From NCBI RefSeq assembly GCF_000185725.2, contig NZ_KI391953.1, positions 1,356,750 to 1,420,749 on the forward strand: a stretch of DNA of 64,000 bases, given 5' to 3'. Position 1 is the stretch's first letter, and every line of letters starts with the position of its first letter. Shown here piece by piece: positions 18,735 to 26,540 of this stretch. The stretch is from Segniliparus rugosus ATCC BAA-974. Its GTDB lineage: Bacteria; Actinomycetota; Actinomycetes; Mycobacteriales; Mycobacteriaceae. Under the pieces are notes generated by a model. It saw only the letters and a program-made list of their open reading frames with translations, was not told where the DNA came from and ran no database searches. The position numbers and the translations under genes were made by a program.

Positions 18735-19111
18735 CAGATGTTCCTCACCAGGATGTAGAACATGATCCCGCCGGCGACGGCGAAGACGGCGAGCCACACG
18801 GCTCCGACCGCCCAGAGCATGGTCCGCTGGTAGCGGGGGCCTTTGGACCAGAAGTCCACGAGCACCACGCGCAGTCCGTTGAGCGCGTGGAAGAGCACCG
18901 CGCCGAAGAGCCCGATCTCAAGGATCCCGAACAGCGGGGTCTTGTACGTCCCGATCACCTCGTCGTAGAGGTTCGGGCTGATCTGGATGATCGCGGTGTC
19001 CAGGACGTGGACGAAGAGGAAGAAGAAAATGGCCACGCCGGTGAAACGGTGCAAGACCCATGACCACATGCCAGGATCGCCGCGGTAGAGCGACCGGGTG
19101 CTCACTGCCAT
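18734..19111 (-). CDS. sdhC: succinate dehydrogenase cytochrome b556 subunit
   Basis: A 125-residue integral membrane subunit, first gene of sdhCDAB. The HRFTGVAIFFFLFVHVLDT segment holds the conserved S/TG and His of the SdhC family, and two further spans follow (GLFGAVLFHALNGLRVVLV, with a second His, and WAVGAVWLAVFAVAGGIMF). AAGGAGATGCC precedes the ATG. Upstream lies an AT-rich ~235-bp region shared with the divergent cdd gene, where the operon promoter should be. Confidence 0.94.
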   Translation of the reverse strand: MAVSTRSLYRGDPGMWSWVLHRFTGVAIFFFLFVHVLDTAIIQISPNLYDEVIGTYKTPLFGILEIGLFGAVLFHALNGLRVVLVDFWSKGPRYQRTMLWAVGAVWLAVFAVAGGIMFYILVRNI

Positions 19112-19346
19112 GGCATCTCCTTGTTGCGCATTTGTGCCTCCATCTCGTAACTCGCGGTCCCGCCGTCGGGGCCGTTGGAACGGAGCTGATACTGGTGACT
19201 CTAGACCTCGCAGAAGGGTTGGAAACCATGAGTCCCTGCGAGTGAGAAGACCGGGCGTAATAATAAGGTTTGCCTATCCAAATTCGACCGGCTCGCTGAT
19301 CAAGTTCCAACAATGTTTACTAATGACGAGAAAGGATGCGGCGAGC

Positions 19347-19754
19347 GTGCTGGAAATCAATTGGGAAACCCTCCGTGAAAAGGCGAAAGAGGCCATGCTG
19401 AGCGCATACGCTCCGTATTCTCATTTTCCAGTCGGAGCGGCCGGGCTCGTCAACGACGGCCGTGTTGTCGCCGGATGCAATGTGGAGAACGTCTCACTCG
19501 GGCTTTCCCTCTGCGCCGAGTGCGGACTCGTCGGAGCCCTGGCGCTCAGCGGCGGCGGCAGGCTCCTCGCGATGGCGTGTTGCGACGGGCAAGGGGCTCC
19601 GCTCATGCCGTGCGGCAGATGCCGTCAGCTGCTCTACGAGCACGGCGGACCGGAGATGCTCGTGGACCACGCGGACGGCCCGATCCCGTTGCGGGAGCTC
19701 TTGCCGCACGCGTTCGCGAGCGAATTGACCATGGGAAGAAGCGGGGAGTCCTGA
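19347..19754 (+). CDS. cdd: cytidine deaminase
   Basis: A 135-residue enzyme converting cytidine and deoxycytidine to uridine and deoxyuridine. The catalytic Zn signature is complete: CNVEN, then CAECG with the proton-shuttling Glu, and PCGRCRQ with the two remaining Cys ligands. I chose the GTG at 19347 because the resulting VLEINWETLREKA matches the family N-terminus and AAAGGA lies upstream; an in-frame ATG at 19323 has no visible ribosome site. It is followed by deoA and add, as in Rv3315c-Rv3313c, but here a small MmpS-like gene on the other strand interrupts cdd and deoA. Confidence 0.93.
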   Translation: MLEINWETLREKAKEAMLSAYAPYSHFPVGAAGLVNDGRVVAGCNVENVSLGLSLCAECGLVGALALSGGGRLLAMACCDGQGAPLMPCGRCRQLLYEHGGPEMLVDHADGPIPLRELLPHAFASELTMGRSGES

Positions 19755-19755
19755 C

Positions 19756-20133
19756 TCAGGTGAACGGGGGGCCTGGGAGGAGCGCGCAGGGCTCGAGGCT
19801 GTGATCAGCGAGTGTGCCGTCGACCCAGATCTCGCAATGGAAAACAGGGTGCGGCACCAGATAGGACAGGCCGGTGACGTGCACCCCCGCCCAGTTGTAG
19901 GGGTCTTCCATGGTGAGGGTGGTTTCCCAGGAGTGCTCGGGGTCGAGCCACACGTTCTCGACGTTGCTTCCGCCAGAGTCGGGCTCGGTCCGGTCGACGT
20001 GGTACACAATGCGGGCCTGCCAGGGACCGTCGGCGCGCATGACGTATCGGACTTCGCGGGTGGAGGCCGCCGATGTCGCCGGGTTGCCGGTCGCGAGCAT
20101 CGCTGCGGCCAGTGCTGCAAGAAAGATTTTCAT
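19756..20133 (-). CDS. small secreted MmpS-like protein (second relative)
   Basis: A 125-residue protein with a clear signal peptide (MKIFLAALAAAMLATGNPATSA). The mature part RYVMRADGPWQARIVYHVDRTEPDSGG, then a WETTLTMEDP strand region and FHCEIWVDGTLADHSLEPCALL, fits the MmpS-like secreted domain with two Cys. The ATG at 20133 follows GGGGGTGAG. It lies convergent to cdd and divergent from deoA, an insertion relative to the usual cdd-deoA order, and resembles the proteins at 12584-13012. Its function is unknown. Confidence 0.62.
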   Translation of the reverse strand: MKIFLAALAAAMLATGNPATSAASTREVRYVMRADGPWQARIVYHVDRTEPDSGGSNVENVWLDPEHSWETTLTMEDPYNWAGVHVTGLSYLVPHPVFHCEIWVDGTLADHSLEPCALLPGPPFT

Positions 20134-20210
20134 CACAAACTCACCCCCGTGATCATGGGTCGATCCTACCGCCGATGAGACCGTCGGGCAAGGCATGCGA
20201 TGGTGGTGGC

Positions 20211-21497
20211 ATGACGGATGTGTTCGACGCGGTCTCCATCATCGCGGCAAAACGAGACGGCAACGCGCTCACCGACGGCCAGATCGACTGGACGATCTCG
20301 AATTTCGCACAGGGCAAAGTCGCTGACGAGCAGATGGCGGCCCTGGCGATGGCGGTGTTCCTCAATGGCCTCGATCGTCGGGAGCTGGTGCGCTGGACCC
20401 AGGCGATGATCGACTCCGGGGAGCGCTTGGATCTGTCGGGGCTGAGCAGGCCGACCGTGGACAAGCACTCCACCGGCGGGGTCGGGGACAAGATCACCTT
20501 GCCGCTCACGCCGCTCGTCGCGGCCTGCGGCGCGGCGGTGCCGCAGCTGTCCGGCAGGGGGCTCGGGCACACCGGGGGCACGCTGGACAAGCTGGAGTCC
20601 ATCCCCGGCTGGTCGCCGTTCCTCTCGCCAGAGGCTTTCACGGCGCAGCTGGAGCAGATCGGCGGGGTGGTCGCGGCCGCTTCGAGCGATCTCGCCCCTG
20701 CCGACCGGCGGCTCTACGCCCTGAGGGACGTGACCGGCACCGTCGAGTCGATCCCCCTGATCGCCAGCTCCATCATGAGCAAGAAGATCGCAGAGGGGAC
20801 CGGGGCACTGGTGCTGGACGTCAAAGTCGGGTCCGGGGCGTTCATGCGCGACGCGGCGCGGGCGCGGGAGCTGGCCGAGACGATGGTGGCCATCGGGACG
20901 GACGCGGGCGTGCGGACCACGGCGCTGCTGACCGGTATGGACACACCGCTCGGATTCGCCGTGGGCAACGCTGTCGAAGTCGCCGAGTCCGTCGACGTGC
21001 TGCGTGGCGGCGGACCCTCGGATGTTCGGGAGCTCACGCTGGTCCTCGCCGAGGAGATGCTGCGGCTCGCCGGGATCGACGCGGACCCGCGCGCGGCGCT
21101 GGACTCCGGCGCGGCGTACGAGGCGTGGCGGGCGATGGTCCGCGCGCAAGGCGGCGACCCCGACGCGCCGTTGCCGAAGGCCGCGCACCAGGAGACGGTC
21201 CTCGCGCCGCGATCCGGCAGGGTGGTCGCGGCGGACGCGCGCGGGATCGGGGTCGCCGCGTGGCGGCTCGGCGCGGGCCGGGAGCGCCAAGGCGACCCGG
21301 TGTCCTTCGGGGCCGGGGTCCTCCTCGCGAAACGACCCGGCGATCTGGTCGAGGCTGGGGAGCCGCTGGCGACGATGCTCGCCGACGACAAGGGACGTTT
21401 CGACCGGGCGAGAGGCCTGCTGGCCGAGAGTTTCGCCATCGCCGATCCGTCTGCCGAATTCTCCGCGCCTGCCCTCATCCTCGACCGAGTCGATTGA
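20211..21497 (+). CDS. deoA: thymidine phosphorylase
   Basis: A 428-residue pyrimidine-nucleoside phosphorylase that splits thymidine into thymine and deoxyribose-1-phosphate. The family signature KHSTGGVGDK is at residues ~85-95, the phosphate/base residues in SGRGLGHTGGTLDKLE follow, and MSKKIAEGTGALVLDVKVGSGAFM is the pyrimidine-binding segment. The C-terminal alpha/beta domain is complete. It acts with cdd and add in nucleoside salvage. The ATG at 20211 has only a weak G-rich ribosome site. Confidence 0.95.
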   Translation: MTDVFDAVSIIAAKRDGNALTDGQIDWTISNFAQGKVADEQMAALAMAVFLNGLDRRELVRWTQAMIDSGERLDLSGLSRPTVDKHSTGGVGDKITLPLTPLVAACGAAVPQLSGRGLGHTGGTLDKLESIPGWSPFLSPEAFTAQLEQIGGVVAAASSDLAPADRRLYALRDVTGTVESIPLIASSIMSKKIAEGTGALVLDVKVGSGAFMRDAARARELAETMVAIGTDAGVRTTALLTGMDTPLGFAVGNAVEVAESVDVLRGGGPSDVRELTLVLAEEMLRLAGIDADPRAALDSGAAYEAWRAMVRAQGGDPDAPLPKAAHQETVLAPRSGRVVAADARGIGVAAWRLGAGRERQGDPVSFGAGVLLAKRPGDLVEAGEPLATMLADDKGRFDRARGLLAESFAIADPSAEFSAPALILDRVD

Positions 21498-21534
21498 CCG
21501 CACAAACGTCATCAAGACGAGGTAACGTCGGGCT

Positions 21535-22686
21535 ATGACGGTTTCTGCGAAGACGCTCACCAGGCACGACAGGCCAGATCTCGACACCATCAAGCGGGCT
21601 CCGAAAGTCCTGCTGCACGACCATCTCGACGGCGGGCTGCGCCCGCAGACCCTCTTGGAGCTCGCCGACGAGGCGGGGTACCGGGGCTTGCCGGAGCAGG
21701 ACGAGGCCGCGCTGTCGCACTATTTCCACGAGGCCGCGTTCAGCGGATCGCTCGTGCGTTACTTGGAGGTCTACGACCACACCGTCGCCGTGCTCCAAAC
21801 CGCCGAGGCGCTGCGGCGGATCGCCCGCGAGGCGGTGGTGGACCTCGCGAACGACGGTGTCGTGTACGCCGAGCTGCGCTACGCCCCGGAGCTGTCGTTG
21901 CGCGACGGGCTCAGCCTCGACGAGGCGCAGGAGGCGATCGTCGTCGGCCTCGCGGAAGGGGAGCGGGAGGCGGCGGCGCTCGGCAAGACGATCATCGCCC
22001 GCTCCTTGGTCTGCGCGATGCGCCAGGCGAACCTTTCTTTCGAGGTGGCGCAGCTCGCGGTGCGGTTCAGGGACAAAGGCGTGGTGGGTTTCGACATCGC
22101 GGGCCCCGAGGACGGCTTCCCCCCCGCCAAACACCTGGCGGCGTTCGAGTACTTGCGCAAGGCGAACGTCCCGTTCACCATCCACGCGGGGGAGGCGTTC
22201 GGCCCGCCGTCGATCAAAGAGGCAGTCGCGGTCTGCGGGACGAGCAGGATCGGCCACGGCGTGCGGATCATGGAAGACATCGAGATCCCCGACCCCGAGG
22301 ACCTGTCCACCGCGAAACTGGGCCTGACCGCCCACACGCTCCGCGACCGGCGGATCGGCCTGGAGCTGTGCCCGACTTCGAATGTGCAGACCGGGGCGGT
22401 CGGCAGTCTCGCCGAGCACCCCATCAAGACGCTTTTGCGGCTCGGGTTCCGTGCCACGCTCAACACCGACTCGCGGTTGCTGGGCGACGCGAGCCCAGGC
22501 GAGGAGGCGCACCGTTGCGTGGAGGCGTTGGGCTTGACGATCGAAGACGTCCGCAAACTCACGGTGAACGCGGCCCGTTGCGCTTTCGTGCATTACCCGG
22601 AGCGCAAGAAGCTCATCGAAGAGGTCATCGTCCCCGGCTACGACGTGCTCGCGGACTGGGGCGAGGGGCCGACCAGGGTGATGTGA
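21535..22686 (+). CDS. add: adenosine deaminase
   Basis: A 383-residue metal-dependent deaminase converting adenosine to inosine. The TIM-barrel metal and catalytic residues are present: HDHLDGG (two His ligands), IHAGEAF (His ligand and catalytic Glu), GHGVRI (catalytic His) and LNTDSRLL (Asp). It starts 37 bp after deoA, so both are probably on one transcript, and a strong GC hairpin follows. Length and order match actinobacterial Add (Rv3313c). Confidence 0.95.
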   Translation: MTVSAKTLTRHDRPDLDTIKRAPKVLLHDHLDGGLRPQTLLELADEAGYRGLPEQDEAALSHYFHEAAFSGSLVRYLEVYDHTVAVLQTAEALRRIAREAVVDLANDGVVYAELRYAPELSLRDGLSLDEAQEAIVVGLAEGEREAAALGKTIIARSLVCAMRQANLSFEVAQLAVRFRDKGVVGFDIAGPEDGFPPAKHLAAFEYLRKANVPFTIHAGEAFGPPSIKEAVAVCGTSRIGHGVRIMEDIEIPDPEDLSTAKLGLTAHTLRDRRIGLELCPTSNVQTGAVGSLAEHPIKTLLRLGFRATLNTDSRLLGDASPGEEAHRCVEALGLTIEDVRKLTVNAARCAFVHYPERKKLIEEVIVPGYDVLADWGEGPTRVM

Positions 22687-22712
22687 TCGGCGGTCGAGGG
22701 ACGGGGTGAGCC

Positions 22713-22742
22713 CCGACCCGGGCAACGCGCTGCCCGGGTCGG
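22713..22742 (+). terminator. GC-rich hairpin after add
   Basis: A perfect 12-bp stem (22713-22724 with 22731-22742) around a 6-nt loop, 26 bp after the add stop. There is no U-run, typical of high-GC actinobacterial terminators. The remaining ~200 bp to the next gene show nothing convincing. Confidence 0.65.
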
Positions 22743-22939
22743 AAATCCCGCAGAGAGTTCACGAGAAGACCCCTCGAAATGTGCGTCTCGTGCGTCGCTC
22801 GATGCGGGAACCTCGACTCGCCGCACAACGAGCTTCCAACAGAAGTGATTTCTAAGTCAAGGCGTTTTCGCTGGTTGATACACTTTTTTGAGGCGCTGAG
22901 ACAAAATGTGCCAGGCGGCGGGGCAGGTGAGCGCCCCGC

Positions 22940-24016
22940 TCAGCGCGATTGTCCGGGCCCTGCGGCAGCGGCAGGCGTGTCCGCTTCCGTCGTCGCTTCG
23001 AGCGCCGCGCAGCGAGCGGCGACGCTCATGACCAGCGGGCACACGAGCAACCCGATGACGGCTCCGATGGGGATCGTCTGGTTGGGGCGCGTCGCCACGA
23101 AATACACCATCATGAGATCCGTCACGACCACGACAATGACTCCGGCCAGCAGAAGAGTCCACGTCCAGTTCTTTTTGAGCAGCGCGATGCGGACGGAGAG
23201 CAAGAAGCTTGCCGCGTACAGCGTGGAGAGGGCCGCATATCCGAATGTGACTCCGGCGGAAAGCTCCGCGTGGCGCAAAGAGAGCAGGAACAGCGCGAAG
23301 CAGATCGGCGCGGTGACAGCCAGGACGAGGAGGGTCGCTTTGCGTTGCCGCCGAGGGAGAGAGGCTGTCGTCAGCACGACAAAGCATGTGCTCGGCAGGA
23401 ACGTGACCACGATATCGATCACCGGCGGGAGCGTCGGTGGGAGTTTCCAAGGCGCGGCGGCGATGACCTGCCACGCCGCCGCGACGAGCCATCCGGAGAG
23501 GCAGAGCGCGACGGCCAGGTTTTCTCTGCGGCGTTGTCTCAGGGCCACGCGCCACCACAGCAGCGCCGCCGTCGCGACGAACAAAAGCTGGGCCACGCCC
23601 GTGATGCGCTCGTTGCGGAGAACGGCTTCCGGGGCGAGGTCTCGGAGCACGATCACGATAAGGAGCGCGCAAATCGCCGCTATGGCCCCGATCACGGGAA
23701 ACGGCGCGCGGGCGGGGCTGGAGGAATGGGGCGCGGGCTCGGGGCGGGGTTTTGCGCCCATGCTGGCGATCCAGAGGGTTCGGATGTGGTCGGGGTTGCC
23801 GTCCAGGTGTGCGGCGAGGGCTTCGACGAGATCCCATTTGGGGGCGTTTGCGCCGGTGAAGGCTCGGGCGATGGTGGCGTGGCTCCAGCCGACGTCTTTG
23901 GCGATGGCGCGCAAGCTCGGTTGGCCGGCCTCGAGGCGCAGCCGCCTGAGCTCGTCCTGCAAAAGCACGAGGGCCGCCGAAGCGTCTGCCTCGTCGCGCT
24001 GTGGCGCGAACACCAC
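22940..24016 (-). CDS. helix-turn-helix/multi-span membrane protein (paralogue A)
   Basis: A 358-residue protein. Residues ~15-90 are a helix-turn-helix: LRRLRLEAGQPSLRAIAKDVGWSHATIARAF is like XRE/Cro-type regulators of actinobacteria, followed by WDLVEALAAHLDGNP. A Pro-rich linker leads to seven or eight hydrophobic spans up to residue ~335. It starts with GTG at 24016 after GAAAGGATC. Proteins with a cytosolic DNA-binding N-terminus anchored by a polytopic domain may sense membrane state, but no ligand is known to me. It has a tandem paralogue immediately upstream with identical DNA over the regulator domain. Confidence 0.72.
   Translation of the reverse strand: MVFAPQRDEADASAALVLLQDELRRLRLEAGQPSLRAIAKDVGWSHATIARAFTGANAPKWDLVEALAAHLDGNPDHIRTLWIASMGAKPRPEPAPHSSSPARAPFPVIGAIAAICALLIVIVLRDLAPEAVLRNERITGVAQLLFVATAALLWWRVALRQRRRENLAVALCLSGWLVAAAWQVIAAAPWKLPPTLPPVIDIVVTFLPSTCFVVLTTASLPRRQRKATLLVLAVTAPICFALFLLSLRHAELSAGVTFGYAALSTLYAASFLLSVRIALLKKNWTWTLLLAGVIVVVVTDLMMVYFVATRPNQTIPIGAVIGLLVCPLVMSVAARCAALEATTEADTPAAAAGPGQSR
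23489..23618. repeat. conversion tract 2, copy in paralogue A
   Basis: A 130-bp stretch nearly identical (two mismatches seen) to 24639-24768. It encodes the second and third membrane spans (RITGVAQLLFVATAALLWW and following). Flanking sequence between the two genes is strongly diverged. Confidence 0.85.
23731..23990. repeat. conversion tract 1, copy in paralogue A
   Basis: 260 bp identical, except for one base, to 24893-25152. It covers the helix-turn-helix region of the minus-strand gene. The exact repeat at a spacing of 1162 bp points to recent gene conversion between the tandem paralogues. Confidence 0.9.
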
Positions 24017-24095
24017 GGAAGATCCTTTCGAGCGAGGGATTCTCGGGGCTGCCGCCGGTGGAACCTGGGGGCGAGTTCCCCGAGTTCTCAGGAGA

Positions 24096-25235
24096 TCATT
24101 CTAACACCACGGCACTGCGAGCAAGATCATCGTCCTCTGCCGTCTCAAGCACGGCGCATTGGGCGGCCACGATCAGGATTAACGGGCACACGAGCAATCC
24201 TGCGGCGGCTCCGACGGGGACGGTGCCGTCCGGGCGCGCGGAGACGAGGAACGCGAACAAAAGGTCCACCGCGATCAGCACGCAGCAGCCTGCCAGCACG
24301 AGTGCCCAGGTCCAGGTTTTTTTGAGCAGTGAGACGAGGAGGACGAGGAGGCAGGCCGCCACATGCGTCGCCGAGTAGATCGCGAACCCGATCTGGGCTT
24401 CTTGGGAGAACGCTGCTGCCTGGGCGTACAGGATCATGAAGACGACAGATCCGACGGGGATGAGACAGGCTGTGGCCGCGACGGCCGTCCGCCGCAGCGT
24501 CTTGGGCAGGGAGACGAGCAAGAACGCGATCAGGCAGATGTTCGGCAGATAGGTGACCACGAGATCGGTCAAGGTCGGCGACGCGTGCGGTGGCACTCCG
24601 AGCATAGCCGTGGAAGCGTCTCGTGCGGCGATGAGCGACCATCCGGAGAGGCAGAGCGCGACGGCCAGGTTTTCTCTGCGGCGTTGTCTCAGGGCCACTC
24701 GCCACCACAGCAGCGCCGCCGTCGCGACGAACAAGAGCTGGGCCACGCCCGTGATGCGCTCGTTGCGGCGCATGTCGCCAGGGGCGAAATCGCGGACTAT
24801 GACGACCACGAGGAGCGCGCAAATCGCCGCGGCGACGCTGGCGGTGGGGAATCGCGCTGTGGCGGGCTGGACGGACTGCGCGACGGTTTCGGGCGCGGGC
24901 TCGGGGCGTGGTTTTGCGCCCATGCTGGCGATCCAGAGGGTTCGGATGTGGTCGGGGTTGCCGTCCAGGTGTGCGGCGAGGGCTTCGACGAGATCCCATT
25001 TGGGGGCGTTTGCGCCGGTGAAGGCTCGGGCGATGGTGGCGTGGCTCCAGCCGACGTCTTTGGCGATGGCGCGCAAGCTCGGTTGGCCGGCCTCGAGGCG
25101 CAGCCGCCTGAGCTCGTCCTGCAAAAGCACGAGGGCCGCCGAAGCGTCTGCCGCATCCTGCGGGAGGTTGGAAACGGCCTGTGTCTCAGCCTGCGACCTC
25201 GGCAGAGCGACTCTCTTGCCTTGCAGCGTGAACAC
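24096..25235 (-). CDS. helix-turn-helix/multi-span membrane protein (paralogue B)
   Basis: A 379-residue paralogue of the downstream gene: a ~25-residue unique N-terminus, the same helix-turn-helix (DELRRLRLEAGQPSLRAIAK onward), a Pro/Ala linker and a seven- to eight-span membrane domain. It starts with GTG at 25235 after GAAAGGATT. Spans 2-3 are nearly identical in DNA to paralogue A, while the others share only topology, so the sensing surface may differ while the DNA-binding surface is the same. The upstream regions of both genes share a block containing CCCCGAGTTCTCAG, so they are probably co-regulated, perhaps by their own products. Confidence 0.72.
   Translation of the reverse strand: MFTLQGKRVALPRSQAETQAVSNLPQDAADASAALVLLQDELRRLRLEAGQPSLRAIAKDVGWSHATIARAFTGANAPKWDLVEALAAHLDGNPDHIRTLWIASMGAKPRPEPAPETVAQSVQPATARFPTASVAAAICALLVVVIVRDFAPGDMRRNERITGVAQLLFVATAALLWWRVALRQRRRENLAVALCLSGWSLIAARDASTAMLGVPPHASPTLTDLVVTYLPNICLIAFLLVSLPKTLRRTAVAATACLIPVGSVVFMILYAQAAAFSQEAQIGFAIYSATHVAACLLVLLVSLLKKTWTWALVLAGCCVLIAVDLLFAFLVSARPDGTVPVGAAAGLLVCPLILIVAAQCAVLETAEDDDLARSAVVLE
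24639..24768. repeat. conversion tract 2, copy in paralogue B
   Basis: Partner of 23489-23618, with two visible mismatches over 130 bp. Confidence 0.85.
24893..25152. repeat. conversion tract 1, copy in paralogue B
   Basis: Partner of 23731-23990; one mismatch over 260 bp, covering the DNA-binding domain. Confidence 0.9.
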
Positions 25236-25392
25236 CGGCGGGGAATCCTTTCAGCCGTAGGATCCTCAGGGCGCTTTCGCCGATGGAGCACGGGGCGGGC
25301 TCCCCGAGTTCTCAGAAGTGAATTATACCACTACGCGGACGAATGACGTGTGGGCCGCCGATGAACTGCGGCTTTGTCAGGATTGTCACTAC

Positions 25393-26160
25393 TCAATAGG
25401 GGAGCCGTATTGTTCTCGAGCGGCGGGCTCCGAGGCTCCTGCACCGCTCGATATCCGAGCGCAGCAGTCTCGGATGAGCGAGGTAATCGTTGGCCACAAG
25501 CACAGAGCCGACGACTCCCCGCGAGACCAGCGCGGGGAGGAGGGCGATGGCTCGTCCTGGGGCTGAGGCCGGGTCCTGCGCGTGGACGTCGGGCAGCAAA
25601 AGCTCCGCGCGGCGCACGACTTCCGCGAACTCCTCGGGGTTGTGGCCGGCCTCGATCAGTGCTCCGATGTCGAGGACGACCCGAAGTTCGGGGCGGTCCA
25701 CCGCTCGGGCGAGCGCGACGCTTTCTTCCGCGCCCAGCGCCGACGCGTACGCGATCGTCACAGGGGAGCCCCGAGCCCGCTCGCAGATCCTGACGAGTGC
25801 TGTTCGGGCTTGGGCGAGACGTTCGGGAGAGTCGGGGGAGCTTTTGCGGAACCCAGGCACGTAAAGCGTGCGGACCCCGAGCGCCAGCGCGCAGTCGAAC
25901 GCCGCTTCAAGGAGGGCCGTCGCCGAGGGATCGGCGAAGCCGATGTCGTCGACGCCATGGACGGCGAGAACGGGGATGGCCATGATCTGGGCGAGGTCGA
26001 GGGCCGCCGCCAGCTGGCCGGGCTCGTCGAGCCGTGCGCCTCGGCGCGCGCCGCCGAAGTCGAGGTATAGCTGGTCGGCTCCTGCGGCGAGCGCGTCCAA
26101 CGCCGCTTTCTCGCGGTCGGGGTCGATGCGCCACTGCGGGACCGCGACGGGAATCGTCAT
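25393..26160 (-). CDS. sugar-phosphate isomerase/epimerase-like TIM-barrel protein
   Basis: A 255-residue protein whose strand pattern fits the xylose-isomerase-like/AP-endonuclease-2 TIM barrel: LYLDFGGAR, IPVLAVHGVDDIGF, TLYVPGFRKSS, VVLDIGALIEAGHNPEEF, LLLPDVHAQD and VGSVLVANDYLAH. The Asp, His and Asp-x-His residues at strand ends are where the family binds a divalent metal. The substrate is unknown, and no sugar transporter or dehydrogenase lies nearby. It stands alone on the minus strand, with a 380-bp gene-free region upstream. Confidence 0.65.
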   Translation of the reverse strand: MTIPVAVPQWRIDPDREKAALDALAAGADQLYLDFGGARRGARLDEPGQLAAALDLAQIMAIPVLAVHGVDDIGFADPSATALLEAAFDCALALGVRTLYVPGFRKSSPDSPERLAQARTALVRICERARGSPVTIAYASALGAEESVALARAVDRPELRVVLDIGALIEAGHNPEEFAEVVRRAELLLPDVHAQDPASAPGRAIALLPALVSRGVVGSVLVANDYLAHPRLLRSDIERCRSLGARRSRTIRLPY

Positions 26161-26540
26161 GCGCGACTGCGAACGGGATCAAAGAATCGGCGGAGGAGGG
26201 GAACGCGGGACACCGTATTGCGCATAGCGAAGTCCTCTCTGCTGCGCGGAGACGAGAAACGTCCGGACGGTCACGTCGGTATTCTCCGATGCCTTGACTG
26301 TAGGCAGGCTCCGCTGTGGCCGCAATAGGAAATGAGTCACAAAATTTTCGCATCTCCGCTGGTCACATAGGTTAGGCAAAGCTGCGCCGCCAGCGGGGCC
26401 ACTCGCGCGGAGGGGCCGGTCCTTGCGCGGGCAAGGCGGGCTTCTGTCCGCGCGGCGTTGGAAGCGGAGCGTGAACGACCGCGAGCGCCGCCCGGAAAGG
26501 CGGCGCTCGCGGTCTGGAGCTTCGGAGCGGCCGATACCGC
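26161..26540. other. 380-bp gene-free region
   Basis: No reading frame here looks coding on either strand. The region holds the terminator of the acidic-protein gene (26477-26514) and presumably the promoter of the TIM-barrel gene. An AT-richer patch around 26270-26370 (including AGGAAATGAGTCACAAAATT) is the likeliest promoter area, but I cannot assign hexamers. Confidence 0.5.
26477..26514 (-). terminator. hairpin after the acidic-protein gene
   Basis: Perfect 16-bp arms (26477-26492 and 26499-26514) around a 6-nt loop, 27 bp past the stop of the minus-strand gene. There is no U-run. Confidence 0.7.
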
